Shown here one piece after another: positions 24,272 through 38,095 of a stretch of DNA of 64,000 nucleotides. How positions within the stretch are numbered: the stretch's first letter is position 1; every line of letters begins with the position of its first letter. The DNA is from Rhea pennata. Lineage: Eukaryota; Chordata; Aves; Rheiformes; Rheidae. The position numbers were made by a program, and so were the translations under genes. Below the pieces are notes generated by a model. It searched no databases and was not told the origin of the DNA. It saw only the letters and a program-made list of their open reading frames with translations. The DNA is taken from NCBI RefSeq assembly GCF_028389875.1, contig NC_084687.1:7538157-7602156 (forward strand), given 5' to 3'.

Positions 24272-27200
24272 TCACGTGTAGCTGCCGGGGCCGCCCAGGG
24301 GGATCACGAAGACGGAGATGTCGTCACCGGAGCCCAGCTTGTCGTTGGCCAGCCGCCAGCCGCGCTCCTTCAGGACCCCTCTGGACCGCACCACCAGCTC
24401 CTGGGCCACCACGGTGTACCTGGGGGGCCGGGCACGGGTGAGAAGTGACCCCCAGGCCCGCCGCAGTCCCCGGCCGGGAGCCTGCCCCCGGCTCACCTGC
24501 ACGGGTCGTTGGGCTCGTAGCTCGTCAGCACCTCCATCACCACGCCAGCCACCTCCTCGTCGTTGGTGACGTCCCAGAGCCCGTCGGTGCCCAGGACGAG
24601 AACGTCGTCGGGGCAGTGCTCGTACTGCGTGAGGTCGTAAACCCGGACCTGCGGGGCAAGGGGCAGGATGCAGCGGTGAGGGGCGCAGAGGGGCTCGACG
24701 ACCACTGGGTGGGCCGCCAGCCTGGGCATGGCTCCGCGCCGCTCTGCTGGGGACCCGCACGCCAGGAGCGGCTCCAGGCACCGCAGGGAGCTCCGGCGGG
24801 GAGGCCCTGGCCAGACCCACCTCGGGGAAGCAGGACAGGAAAGGCTTGATGTGGATGTTGGAGCTGAACACCTTGAGGTCGTGGTCTCCCAAGCCCCGCG
24901 TGACCCCAATCGTGGCCATCACCCGAGCCTGGGGAACGGGCAAAGCCAGAACGAAACCACGAGCTGCTTCGTCTCCACCTCTGCTCCCGCTGCGAAGGCG
25001 CTCGCGGCGCCAGGGCTGCCGCAGCCCAAGCGGGAGCAGGAACCGTCCCGCTGCCGCCGGGGAGCGGCGGCCGCAGAGCCCGAGCCCCCGCCACACGGCT
25101 CCCCCGCCGCACTTTACCTTTTTACCTTCCCCGTAGATAAGCGGGAATTTCAGGTCGTCCTCTTCTATCTTTTTGTAAGCCCTGGCCGAAATAAAGCAGA
25201 GCAAGTCAGCTGGCAGGCACTCGCCGGGGACGCGGGAGGTGCCCGGCGGGGAGCAGAGCCCGTCGGCCGGAGCGCGGCGCAGCACGCGGGGAGCCGGCGG
25301 CCGTGCGGGGAGCTGGCTCCACCCCTCCGGGCACGGCGCCGCGCGCCGACCCGCAGCCTCACCAGCCGTTCATGTTTTGGTCTCGGTAGAGCATCTTCTT
25401 CCCCAGCTCCTTGGGCTGGATCCGGCGGGGAAACTCCAGGTGCGTGAACTCCTTGCCCAGCAGCTCGGGCCTCAGGAAGCCCTGCGGGAAGACGCCCGGG
25501 CTGAGCCGCCCCGCGGGGCGAGCGCCCCGCGCGCCGGGCTGAGCCGCACGGCACCGGCTCCCTGCTCCGCCACGCCAATGCGGAGCGGAAAAGGCAGAGC
25601 TTCTGCACGGAGAGGTTTGGGGAATAACTACCTCAAAAGGGACCAAAAATGCAAAAGAGCAAATTCTAGGGCAAGCCAAAATTTGCCTAGGAAGAGTCAG
25701 AGTTGCAAATATCCCTGCAGCTGCAAAGCTTGGCACAGAAAACAGCATTAGCCAGAGGAAAAGAGCCACCAGGTCTATTCAGAAGCCCCCGGACCAGCTG
25801 CAGCTGCAACTCCGAAGGCGCACAGAGCAAGAGGGGACAGAGCACCTTCCCCGACTGGCGGCGGATGGGCACCGTGCCAGGACATCTGCCAGCCCCAGTC
25901 CCTGCCAGCAGCATCCAGGTGACACACACACCCCGCAGGCGTTAAATCCCACGGCGCAGAGTCCCGCCACGCTCCGTTTTGCAGAAACGGCTTTTCCCGG
26001 GGACGCAGTGCAGAGCATCCCTGAAGGCACTCAGCGCATGGGTCCGCCAAGACCCGCTCCAGTCAAAACAGCCAGCGTGCTGCAAGCAAGCCCTCCGCGG
26101 AGGGGGCGGCCCCAGGCAGGGCGTGCGGGCGCCCTGGGGCCCTCCACCACGCCAGAGGACTGGCACTGGGAACGGGGGTCCTAGCAGTGCTGGAAATGGT
26201 GATGGAGAAAGAGCGGAGCTAGAAGAAAGGAGAAAAGCCCCGAGGAACACGGGGGTAGGGACGGTCCCGTCCCGCTCCGGGGGGAGCGTCCCGGCCACCA
26301 CGCAGCAGAGCAAGCACGCGCTTGGCCCCCTGCCCGCGCGCCCCAGCCAGCACTGCCCCTTGGAGAGGACCCTGCTCGCGGCCACTTCTCCTTTCTGGGC
26401 TGTTTGAAAATAAATCAGAGAAGGAGAAATGCCTTGGTGTTTTTTCAAGCGCATTCCAAGCCAGGAAAGCACATCCAGCAAAGCCTCCTCCGGCCCAAAC
26501 GCCGCCTCCTCCGTGCCACTCTCAGCGGGGTCTTTACAACCCAAAAAGCTGCACAGCTGCCCAGAGGTTTGCCCGGGACAAGCAGGAGGGCGCTCTTGGG
26601 AAGAAAGCTGGAAGGCAGCCGGCACACTTCAGCTCCCCGGCTCCCAAAGGAGCATCCAGGCAAGAAACCAGGACTGAGCACCAGCGCTGCAGCCTTTTCA
26701 AAGGAGCGAGGGGACGCGATGGGTGAGGGAGAAGAGACTCGCTCATCCAGCAGGCTCAGCAGTGCCCCCAGCTGCATCCCGGCCACGACACTGCCCCTCG
26801 CTCCCCTCCCACGGGGGAGGGAGTCCCGGCAGGGCAAGGAGCCGGGGCCGGGGGCCAGGAGGCGGTTTAGCAGGAACGAGATTAGAAGGTCTTTCTTACC
26901 AAAAACTGCAGCCTCTGCCTCTCCGTCTCCGGAGTAAACTCCCTGGACATTGGAATGATTTCCCCGTTACGGATGATAATGGCCCTGCAATGGAACAGGG
27001 AAGGATGAGGTCAGAGAGGAAGGGGCGACGCGAGGGGCGGCAGCTAGCACGGGTCTCGCTGCCCAGCCGCGGCGCGGGGGCTGCTCGGGGCCGCGCGGCA
27101 CCGGGAACCGCACGCGGCACCGGGAACCGCACGCGCCGCGCACCCGGAGCGACGCCTCCCGCGCCGGCTGCCGTCCCGCTGCCCGGCGAACCCTCCTCCG

Positions 27201-30200
27201 GCCACGCCGCAGCTCGCTCCCTGCGTGCCCCCGGGGAGGGACACGGGCAGGGCACGCTCGTCACCCGCAGCCAGGACGGAGGGAGGAAGAGGAAGCTAAC
27301 CCTGCAGTAAATACAGGGCAATTCAGAGCAGCTTCGCTCTCAGGTTGGACTGCCAACCTGGTATTTCTTGTGGAATAGAAACACATCCAGGACACATCCA
27401 AGGTAATATATCCAGGAGTCAAAATCTCCGGGCTCCAAGCTCCCACAGGGCTTGTCTGCACACAGATTTGTATCACTTTTGGAAGAAAACTTGCTCTTCT
27501 CTTGGAAGAGCTCAATGCTACAAAACGTGCCCTAAAACTAAAAATTATTGTGTATTTTGAACGCTTTGCTGAGAGCGAGTTTCACTTCCCAACTCCCACC
27601 CAAGGCCAGCGCGGGCGGCAAGGGCTGGGGCGCGACGGAGGCGTCCGGCAGGCGCCGCGGGAGGGAGCCGGGTCGGCGGAGGCGATCCCGCCCCGCGCGC
27701 TCGCGGGCAGGCGCGCGCCCGCGCCGCACCTGCTGTCGCCGGCGTTGGCCACGTAGAACTTGCCCATGAGGTAGACGGCAGCCAGGGCGCAGCAGCCCCC
27801 GGACACGGGCTGGGTCGCCCGCTCGCGCTCGATCTGGTCGTCCTGGGGAGACAGACGGCGACAGGCTCGCGCGGACGCGGGGGGCAGGGGCAGGGCCGCA
27901 TCCCCGAGCCAGCCGAGCACCCCTCCGAGCAGCCCAAAATAGACCCCGCTGCTCCGCCAGCACCTTGGCCGCTAACGACCGGCTCGGCGGGCGAGGAGCG
28001 GCCGGCCGCGGCTGGGGCCTCCCCTTTCCCCGGCCGAGGCACGGGGCGGGCTGGAAAGAGCAAGACCGGAGGAGAGCAGCTGGGCTGCAATAAAACCCCC
28101 TGCCTCCACGCCAAGCGTCTGCATTCCCTCCCCCCCAAAAAGCAGGGGGGGGATCAGAGCCGGGCGGGGGCCGCCCTGCCTGGAGCCCTCTCCCTGCAGA
28201 CCCGCGCACCGCCCGTGGCCGGGGCACAAGACAACGCTGACGGAGGAAGCGAAGCAGACTGCTCCCAGACGACGCCCGCTGCCCGGCGAGGTGCCCCTGG
28301 GGGAGGCCGCCGGGGCCCCGGGGCTGCCTCACCATGTGCTTAAAGGCGTTCTCGATGGCACCAATCACCAGGCTCTCATGAGACACCTCCTTCTCCAGGT
28401 GGAACCGCGGCAGAGCGTCGTTGGGGACCTCTCCGTCGTCCTCCGCGAGGGGCGCCCGGCTCGGCTCGGCCAGGCCGGCCCGCGCCTCGTGCTGGAGGCA
28501 GATGGGAGGCGGGGACGGATCCTGCAAGATGTCCACGAGGTCCCGGAGCTGCTCGCAGATGTGCAGGTGGAGCCTCTTGGATGCCATGACTGCAGCACCA
28601 CTGCCCGCATGGCCATCAAACAAGGCCCAGTAGTGGAAGTAAAAGCCCTTTCTGCCCTGGGAAAAAGAGGAAGGTTCAAGGAGTCGCACGGGGAAGCGGG
28701 CAAGGGAGCAAACAGGTCGGGGAAGTCAGAGCAGCCAGGGTTAAGGCTGCAGAGCGAGCAGCTCTGGAGAGCAGGACACCGGGGCTTCGCCTCCGGCTCC
28801 CTGGTCCCTGTCCGGCACGGCGCGGGAGCGACCCAGGCAGCTGATCGAGGGCACCTGGATGTAACCGATCCCTGGCTCGGGAGCCCAGCACTGCATCACG
28901 AACCCCGCGCTGCGAACAGCCTCCTGCAGCAGCCGGTTCCCCAGAGGGCTGGGCACAGATGGGCCGTGCACGGACGGGCCGCGCGCCCCCACGGTCCGGC
29001 ACGCACGCGGCGCGGCAGCGCCTGGGCTCTCACCCCCTCGGGCTCTCTGGGGCCCTCCTCAGACGGCGGACATCTCCGCGGGCTGGGCCGTCTCTCCACG
29101 AACACCACCTCGCAGCAGGCCTGGTCCTCGTTGTGCTGGCTCTTCCCGGCGTTTATCACCCTGCCGGAGGGAACGAGGGGTAAAGGCTCCTGTGCACCAG
29201 ACAGTTACTTCAGGGCTTATCCACAGTTATTCCAGAAAACCAGCTGCTAATTCACTACCTCTGCGGGCAGCGGAGCAAGGACGCGTCTCTGCTAACCCCC
29301 CATGCCTCTGGAAGAGGTCGCCCCAGCAGCAGCTCATCATCACCAACCCCCTGCACCCTCCCGGTGATGCTTTCTGCAGGTATTCCTGCCCCTGTCTCAG
29401 GCACCAGCAGCCAGACAAGCAAAGACTTCCCAAATCAGGGGCGCTGGCAGACCGGCGGGGTGACAGCAGTCCCCTCGCGCCGACGCAGCGGGGTCCCCGA
29501 AGGGCAGCTCTCTGGAGCACCCGCAGAGGGAGGCGACCAGCAAAAGCTGGTCGGCTGCAGGTCCCCACCCCTCCAAACTGAACTAACTCCCCTGCGACGG
29601 CCAGTCTGGAATAAGCGGTCACTACACAACATTGTTCGGGAATAGCTGCCCTAAGCAGCTCCAAGTGCGGTCAAAAGCCCTTACAAGAGACAAAAACCAC
29701 CTACCGACCGGCAGTTTTCACATGGCAGCTTCGGAGAGACCAGCCAGGGCCAGCCCATCCCTTGCTCTCCCTGCTACAAGGGATGGAAAGAGCAGCTCCT
29801 GGCTAAGCCAGCTGCTCCAGGGGAAGGATGCTCTCACGAGCGTCCCAAGCAAAGCCATCTCCCGGGAACCTGCACCCGCCTCAATACATGCACTGAGCCC
29901 GGACTCGGATCCCCGAAGGGATCACGCCTCACCTGCGTGCTGTGAAGCCCGGAGCCTCGCTCAGAGGAGATGGGGAGAAGGACAGAAAGATGAAACCAGC
30001 AGAACGTTTGCAAAAAGATTCATGTTAACTTGCCAGTTTACGCTGGCAAAGCAGATTTCAGATCTAGATTGCAAAACCTGCTCGTGGGAGGAAGATGTAA
30101 TATGCATAACAGGATGAGCTCTTTGGGCACGGGTTCTTCAAGTGCTTTGCAGAAAGAAGTCCTGGGACACAGCAGAAGCCTTGCTGCTGAGCGGAGGATG

Positions 30201-31531
30201 GTTTCACTCTTTCCTCACAGAGTTTGCAAGGTTCCTGCTCCCGTGAGATCAAGCACAGGCTACTCTCACCCCAGGATCTCCTGGGGTGAATTAACATTTC
30301 TGAGGGCTCCCAGGGCAACCAGAAAGGTCTATTTGTGCAGAGAGATGCAGGAATGTACTGATACCTGATACCCGCTGAGCAGTAAAGCTGGCTTCAAAGC
30401 CTGACCTTCCCCACCTGCCTTCAGTTACGCGTGAAACTCTCAGCGAGTGAAAGGAGAAGAGAATTAGGCCATCAAAGGGGAAGTCGAAGTCAGGTCCCAC
30501 TCCAAAGACAGATTCAATTCCCTACTCCCCCTCACATTTCCTGCGTGAGCCGGACCAGTTCCTTCACCCCTCTCAGCACCAGTTCCTCATCTGCAACACT
30601 GGGTATTTTGCAGATAAGTACAGAAAATAAAAGACAGAAGAGCCTGAAATATTCACCAATGAGTAACAGTGCAAACACACACTGATCACTTGTGCACTGC
30701 GAGACATTTAATGAGCAGGCTTCCTACCCGCTGCTTTGGGGGAAGCAAAGAGCTTTTCACCGACTAGCTTCTACCCACGGTAGTTTCTAATGATCCCAGC
30801 CCAGGGCCCGGGGCATTTCCACTCTGACCCTGCCCTGGGGCTGCAAGTCTTCTTCCAGCTGGAGCAAGCACACCTGCCCAGAGCGTAGCTCCAAGCACTC
30901 ACGAAAGTCTTGGCAGGGCTGGAGAGTCCCTTCCGTGCAGGATTTTTCCCGTCCTAATTCTGTAGGGCAGGAAATATCCAGCACGTCGCGCAGACGCAGC
31001 AACGGGGCTGCTTCGGAAGGGGAACGCACCTGGCCTGCTCCAGAAAAGGTGCCCAGAGGACTCGGAGCCAGCTCCGCGCTGCCTGACGCGGGAGGTATAT
31101 TTAGAACAGAGGCCGCTCTCCCGCTCCGGGAGGGCGAGAGGAGCCCTCCGGCGCGCCGGGGGCAGCCCGCGGCCGCCACCGCCCGCCCTGCGCCGAGCCC
31201 GGGGCGGGAGCGGCGCCCGCCAGCGGCTCCGGCCGGGCCCCGCCGCCCGCCGCCCGCCGCCCCCCGGCCCCGCTCACTCGGCGTAGCCCGTGCTCCAGGG
31301 CAGGCGGCGGCGGCCGTCGCGGGGGCTCTGCACGGCGCGGCCCGTGTGGTCGTCGGCGCGCCGCAGCTCCTCGGGCGTCAGCTGCAGGAAGGCCGGGCGG
31401 CAGAAGGCCGGGCCGGGGCCGGGCCGGGGCTCGCCCGCCGCCGCGGGGGGCTGCGCGCCGCCGCCGCCGCCGGGGCCTGGGCCCAGCCCCGCCACCAGGT
31501 GCGCCACCGCCGTGCGCACCCGCACCAGCAT
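24272..31531 (-). CDS. PPM1J: Protein phosphatase 1J (PP2C family, PPM1J)
   Basis: A metal-dependent Ser/Thr phosphatase of the PPM1H/J/M group; PPM1H acts on LKB1-Rab substrates, and the PPM1J role is poorly known. Ten coding exons on the minus strand join in phase to 497 residues (human 505): 31531-31278, 29160-29034, 28656-28333, 27842-27730, 26984-26900, 25481-25363, 25181-25118, 24928-24821, 24648-24497 and 24419-24272 (stop TGA 24274-24272). Metal-binding DGHAG is residues 141-145, GTDGLWD 418-424 and GSGDD 478-482; NAGDSR closes exon 4. The start MLVRVRTAVAHLV resembles the family N-terminus, and GRAVQSP and RRLPWSTGYAEVINAGKSQH follow. The C-terminus ends IPLGGPGSYT, which marks PPM1J rather than PPM1H or PPM1M. 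The Gly/Pro-rich stretch after residue 14 and the insert near residues 110-127 are poorly conserved. Identity is very sure. Confidence 0.95.
25482..26899 (-). other. PPM1J: PPM1J intron 5
   Basis: 1.4-kb intron between the exons ending LQFL and starting GFLRPELLG. It contains no recognised element. Introns 1 (29161-31277), 2 (28657-29033), 3 (27843-28332) and 4 (26985-27729) are likewise without recognised genes. Intron 4 has a short duplication, CACCGGGAACCGCACGCG, twice at about 27100-27140. Confidence 0.7.
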
Positions 31532-31830
31532 GCCGGGCCGGGCTGAGCCGAGCCGAGCCGGGCCGATCCCGGCCGCGCCCCGCCCCGCGCTCCGCGCCCC
31601 GCCCCGGTACCGGCGCCAGGCTCCGCGGGGCTGCGCCGCTCCCCCGCCCCCGCCGGTGCGGAGAGAAAAGGCGCAAAGAAAACGAGAAGGAGGAGAGAAG
31701 CGCGGGAGCGGGGGCGCCCCGGCCCCGGCCCCGGCCCCGCGCGAGCGGCTGCGGCGCCGCCCGCTCCCCCCCGCCGGCTCCCGCGGCCCCGGGACCTGCC
31801 CCGCCGCCGCTCCCCGCGGGCTGCCCGCGG
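31278..31830 (-). promoter_or_regulatory. PPM1J: PPM1J CpG island and promoter
   Basis: CpG-dense block covering coding exon 1 and 300 bp upstream of the ATG at 31531-31529. Two GC boxes, CCCCGCCCC at 31578-31586 and 31597-31605, lie 47-76 bp upstream of the start and would suit a TATA-less Sp1-driven promoter. The start site itself is not visible. Confidence 0.55.
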
Positions 31831-31839
31831 CCTGATTTG

Positions 31840-34800
31840 CTCTCGAGCTCTTCTCTGGGCCAGGCCCAGCTGGCAGGTCTCTTTACTCCCAGGTCCCCGG
31901 TTAGCGGCGCCGATGGAGGCACGAACCGGCCTCGCCTCCCTCAGCGCTGGCGCCGCTGCTCCATGCGGGTCCCTGGTGCCAGGCTGTGGCATCAGCAGTG
32001 ATCAGTACCAGCAGTGCAAGGACCTTTACTGGGCTACAATACAATAGGTAAAAGTCTCTACTTTGCATCTACCTGAAAGCAGGTAGGCCCGAAAAAGGAG
32101 TTCTAATTAACAGATTCAAAGCCTCTTTGCATTTCTTGACATGAAGTCTGGGCAGAGAGAAAACTGTCAATAAATGAGTTCAGTGCCATGATCACCTGAA
32201 ATGTGGCTGAGGACCTTTGACAGGGCAACTCCCTGCCGTGCGTCTCGCACTACGGAGGGAGACCAGAGCCACGCAGCAGGGCACACGGCAGCCAGGGAAC
32301 GGCAGCTCTGGGAAAATCCTCCCTTGGCTGCAGGAGGCAGGAGAACAGCAGGGAGATACTTCTCTGCTGAAGAGGCAGGCCCACCCTGCCCACAGGCATC
32401 TGCTCTCCTCACTGGGTCTGTGGACAAGCACATGGATTTCATACTTGAATCTTCCCTGGGCTCCAGCAAAGTCACCTATTCCAACACTACATCCAGGAGC
32501 AGGCATTTTTCACTCTCCCTTGATTCATCAGTGAAACCCAACCTACCCACAGAGCTGCTGGGCTATTAATAGAGGCTACAGAGGGGCAAGGGGTTAACAA
32601 GACAGAGGACTAAGTGCTGCATCTCTCCCTGCTACCAGTGTGGCTAGTCTGGCGTTGGTCAGGATACAGATGCAGTTGACCCAAACAGCACACCTCCGCT
32701 AATGGAGAGCAAAAGATCAATCAGTTTAGATAGCATCACTCACACAGCCCTGCCTCAGCACCCCCACGTCTCTGGGTTCCTACAAGAAGTCTGGATGAAA
32801 GCCTATTTGCCAGCTGTAAACCAACATTAGAGCCCATTTCCTAAAAGTCTGTGTGTGTGCCCCAGTGCTCTCAGTTCCTCAGGGGAACTGTCTTTTCCAT
32901 ATAGGGCTTTTTTGCATTGAGGTCTGAGCAGAAGCAGGGCTCTTCCTGCCAGGTTTGCAAAGCCCTCAACGCTTTAACCTTCTGTTCTCCTAAATAAACT
33001 ACTAAGAGTACCCTGTATATACTATCCAGCACCCCTTATACCCTACACCCCATAACATCTTAGTCCTAGCTTTAATTTCTTATCAGTTTGCATACTAAAG
33101 CTTTCATACACACACACCCTTGCTAATACCCTTTTACTGACTCTCATTCCTGAGGCTGCCTCTCACATCACTATTTGTAGCTGTGGCCTCATTTCCTCCC
33201 TTGTTTTGCATACACCACTCACCTGCACATCCCAGCTGTTGCTTGGCTCTGGGTAATGTGTTCCCTGATAAATGCTTCCCTGCTTTCTCTTTTTCCTTCC
33301 TAGCCCCTCTTGTTGCAGTTAATGGGAGATGGAGGGAGAGCCTAGGACTGACCTGCCATGCTCTCAGCTTGCAGTAAAGGCAGGGGTGGGCACCTCTTGC
33401 AGCAGGTACATGTCTGCCTTTTCCTTGTATCTCATCTGCTAATGTGTCAAATTTATTTTCAGATGCAGAAGTTGTTGCTCTTTACCTCATTTATAAGCTG
33501 GGGGAAAGCTGAGTCCTGAGGCCTCCATAGTCCTGGAGCAGGGGGCTGAGTCCCTCTGCTGCAGACCAGGTCCTACTGTTCACTAGTGGGTAGTGTGGCT
33601 CTACGTGCAGAGTTTGTGTGTTTGTGCAGCCCTGCACTGGCTTCTCTTTGGCCCCTCTGGTCACAGGGAGCTTCTCCAGCTGCAAAATAAATCAGATTTG
33701 ATTTTCAGCTGTCCTCAGCCGTCAGAATGGCTGCTCCTCCAAGTGTCTCCGGGAGCACAGGCAGGTTTTCTCTGGAGCTCATGTCCCTCCTAAATAGAAA
33801 CGTGTGACTGGGCTTTCTGTGTGCTGGCTGCCTTCCCTGAGTGCTAGCTCAGCCCTGCCAGGGCATGACCACAGAGCAGGGGCTTTTCAGGGCCAGGCAC
33901 CTTGCACACATGTTTCTGCACCTTTGCCTCTTTCCTTCCCCAAGCAGTTTCTCACCATTAATTATAGTGAACTCTGAACTTCTGTATGAGCTGCTCTGCT
34001 ACCAGCACAGCGCAGATCTAAGTGTGAACATCTCGCTGCCCAGAGGCTTTGCTCCTCCACCTCCTCTCTATGCCTGTGTCCCCTCTGCTCTGGCAGGAAC
34101 TGCAGGTGTTTTTCCTGTGTGTGGGCTGTAGCAGCCCCCAGGCCCTTGCTGCCTCTCCAGCACACCCTCCTTCCTCACCCCACTCTCTCCCCTTGCATCT
34201 GCAGCCCCTGGCCTTGGCTGAGGGACAGCAAAAGCTGCGTAGAGACAAGGAGGCACTGGATGGCGACACAGGCTCTGTTACAGCCCTGCCAGGAGCTGGC
34301 CTGCCTCCAGGTTTGTGGTGTCCCGGGGCAGGGGGGTCAGTGGTTTGCGGTGACCTGGGGCCACTGCAATCAGGGGTTTGCCCTGTCCCCAGATTCCCCA
34401 GGGCTATGGGGTTTGCGGCATCCTGCCTCCCGGAGAGCTGGGTGCCCGAGTACCTCTACTGCTTAACTTGTGCAATGGCAATTTATCTGTACAGCCCCCT
34501 GCAGACAGCCCGTGAGCCTCATAACAAAGCAATGCTGTGGAAGACTTAGGCCACCGTTGTCAGAAACGGTTATTTGGAAGTGGGGTTTGAGATCAGAAGG
34601 AAAGGCACTGGAAGACAAAATGCTTCTTCCGTGGCCCGAGTCTGTGGAGTTTGCTGTTAGGGTGCACAGAGTGTGGGGTCCCACGCAGAATGCTGATGTC
34701 CGTCTGTCCTTGGTGGGCAGGAGGTGGGATGTGCCCGTAGCTGCTCCAGAGAACTGGCTTTGCATGGCCTGGAGTGAAAAGTGTGCACTCAGAAGTGCTG

Positions 34801-37720
34801 CTTCTTTCTCTATTTACTTATGGTGTAATTAAAAAAAAATTTTTTTTACTTAAAGCATGTCAAGCTCCTTGTTTCTTGCCTCTGCTCTTGAGGAGAGTGG
34901 GAAGGATAGAAAGTCTAAATGCCTTTGAAACAACCAAATAGAAATAATCTTAGAATTCCCTGGCATAATTATGCTGGCTTTTTCATCTCAGTGCAGCACT
35001 TCATAAACTGCTGTGTGGTTTCTTGCAATCAGGGCCCTAAGAACCAAAACACGGGGAAGCTCCATGGCTCGGACTGGGAAGGGAACAGTTTGTAGCCCTG
35101 GCACGTGCACGAGTTAGAGCTTAATGTGCTTCTGGCACTCGCTGCCCATCTTTTTCCTCCCAGTCCTCCCATGCTGTCTGGCCGCTTGCATGCTCTTCCA
35201 GCCTGGGTTTGGAGAGGCTGGGTCAGCCGTGAGCCCTGTGCTGCCCAGCTCACCCCGGCGTGGCCTGGAGCTGCTGTGGGCAGGGGCTGCTTGGGAACCG
35301 CCTGGAGTGCTGGGAGCCTGCCAGTCCCTCTGGCAGCCCTGGATCTCCTCGAGTCTCCTCGAACCAAACCCGTTACGGCACCTCTGTCCTGTCGCTGGCC
35401 ACAGAGGGGCTCCTCATGCAATGTGCTTTGTGTTATTAGGGTTGAAAATCACTGGATTCTCAGGGGAACACTTCTCCTCTAAGGGGCTGTGAATCTGCTG
35501 TGTATTGCTGAGTCACCCGGATGCACTCCCTGGAAAGAAGGAAACTGAAGCTTCCAAAATGAATTATGTGCGAGTCTGAGTCCTGGTTTACATTTGTCAT
35601 TTCCATTATGCTAAGTGCTGCACTGAAAGAATGGCCTGACATAAAAACATGTTGCAAGATGCTCCCTAAAGCAATGCAAAGCTAATAACTGTTCTCCAAG
35701 AAAGAGCACATTTTTTGCCGTTTGTTCCACCCATGAGCTCAATGGGGAGTTTCCCCCTTGTCTGTGTTTCTGGTGCTCCCTTTCACAGGGCTCCCAGACA
35801 CGTGCTTGAGGAGGGAGCCGGGTAAAGCCAAGTCAGACCAGGAGCTCTGGGACATGAGCTCAGGTGAACCTGCTCCACCAGGACTGACAATCTACTGTCA
35901 ACCCACTGCTGTGATAAACATCAATTAAAAACTAATAACACAGGGATTAGGCTCAGGTTATGCTATTTGGCTTCATTTCTTGTGCGATTGCTCAGTGCTA
36001 AGAAAACTGGAGGTTCATCATTCCAATGGGCTGCTAAGCCCCAAGGGAGATAGGATGAAACCAGGGATATATCTTCTGCGTTGTAATGTACTTTCTGGTA
36101 AGAAAATATGAAAGAATGACGTGTTGGTGGCATTTAAACTAGTACAAAAGTAAATTAAACATCTAGATCATAAAAATACCAGAGATGTCTTAAAATAGGC
36201 TCTTCACAGCAGTGCATTAGTTGACTGCACAGCTTTAGTGTGTAATGAGCAATATATTAATTTATAATTAGTGTAATACAGTGAAGCTCAGCAAATAGCT
36301 CTGTGCACTTGGGATAATTCATCAACAGAAGAAGCAGCTTTTAATGGTTTCTAAGGTTTGCCTGTCCCCTGTAATTGGGAAGTTCAGAATTTATTGTTAT
36401 TTCTTTTAAGGGATAATTTGTCTACAAGCACATATCTTTACTCTGTGTCTGGTCCTGCTCCAGTGCAGGAAAACCTTCTGAGCATTGCTTGTATGTGACC
36501 TCTTTGCAGCTCCTTGTGGTCAGTGCTGGTGTGTATTTCCTGCAGGCTTTTTACCCTTGCTTCTTCCTGATGGGGAGAGATCAGCACTCTTGTGTCTGAT
36601 CTTAATTTTCACCCTCCTCTGCTGCTGCTACTGAAATTTGCTTCCCCCGCATGTCAGCATAGGGATCTTCATGCTAAATTTTCCTCTCAAATGCTTCAGG
36701 AATCTCCTGTTCTCATACAATATCACCTGACACAGTAGAAATACAAAAGGACAATAATAGATAAATGCATAATAATGATACTTCGAATTTATGGAGCCTT
36801 TGGTGGGGATTTTATTTCTTCAGTTTGGAAGCCTAGACCTAGATCTCAGACAACATAAGGACTTAGAATAGGCCTTATGCCACCAGCATGACCTCCCCGA
36901 AAGCCCTGCTGGGTCTGCAGGCACCCTGGTTTCCTGGGGAGTGTCTGTCTCGCACCTCCTGTTGGGCCTCTGTAGATCTCCAGAGCCACCTCCGTGTTGT
37001 CCAGCTGAGAATCTGTCGCTGAAATTCCCTGGTGTGGGTAAAGCCTTATGAAAAGAGAACAAAATCTGCAGTATGGAGTTAGTAGAGAGCCTGCAGGCAT
37101 CAATACGTAGGTGGAGGAACTGGATAAATAGCTTAAATGTTAATCCAGTGATCCACTGAGACCGTGGGTGTGACAAATCTTTCTGTGGAATAAAATGATG
37201 GGATCTCTGCTTTTTTGAGCTTCTTTATCAAACTAATCTGTATGCTGCTACCTTTAGCTGCAGGTAAGTTGGCCACACGGAGGGTTTGCAGAGTTCTGGC
37301 ATGCCCATCTACCTTGGCATAACCATCTCACCTGAGCCCTGGCTGTTGCCCCTGAATTTTCTTTGGTAAAAAGCCAGTTATTCATCCGGAGAATTAAAGG
37401 ACAAAATATTTCCCAGGTATGTAACAGCCATCCGGTGTAGGAGGAAATGATTTGTTCTCTGATGAGTATTCATCACCAGGATCACCAATTCCTTTCCGTG
37501 CCAAACTTGCCTTGTTGCGGATGCTGAAGAGTCTTTTTATCTTCCATGATAAAATTACGGACTCTCTGAGAAGTCACATCCAGGAAAGAGGACAGTGTAG
37601 AAGACTGCTGGGAAGTCTAGAAGCAAGAAGTTGGGAGGAGGGAGATAGGGAAATTACTATATTCACTTCCACTGGAGTTTAAATGAAATCAGTCTTACTT
37701 ACGTCTTAATTTTTCTTCTC
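31840..37720. other. PPM1J-TAFA3 intergenic region
   Basis: About 6 kb of AT-richer DNA with no exon that I recognise. Short open frames on both strands lack family resemblance or flanking splice signals that fit together. The most AT-rich part is about 35,900-36,450. Confidence 0.6.
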
Positions 37721-37726
37721 ATTGAA

Positions 37727-38095
37727 ATGCTGCGATCTGGAAAGCAGCATGTTTGTGTTTCTATGCCATTACATCAATAAAGACCATGATTTTGTAGGCT
37801 GCTTTATTGAATAATCTGGCCTAATTGGAATTTGGCTGATGTGAAAGGTATTTTTGATTGCATTTACTCTTGATTGCTTCTATTAAAACTTTGTGATCTG
37901 GAAAGTAATATGTTTGTGTTTACTTTTCACTGCAGCAATAGAGACCTGAATTTGCAGACTCTATCAAATTACCTGATGAATATGAACAGCAAACTTAATC
38001 TAGTTTCATATTGATTTTTGCCATTATTATTAAAATCCTCTCATCTGGAGTGTAAGACGCTTGTGCTTCCTTAATGTCTTATTCCTGAGGTTTGG
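37727..38095. repeat. Imperfect tandem duplication upstream of TAFA3
   Basis: Three diverged copies share the words GATCTGGAAAG and ATGTTTGTGTTT at matching offsets. The anchor words are at 37734 (GATCTGG), 37895 (GATCTGG) and 38042 (CATCTGG), so the period is about 161 and 147 bp. Copies 1 and 2 also share CAATAAAGACC / CAATAGAGACC. AT-rich and non-coding, 1.7-2 kb before the candidate TAFA3 first exon. Confidence 0.65.
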
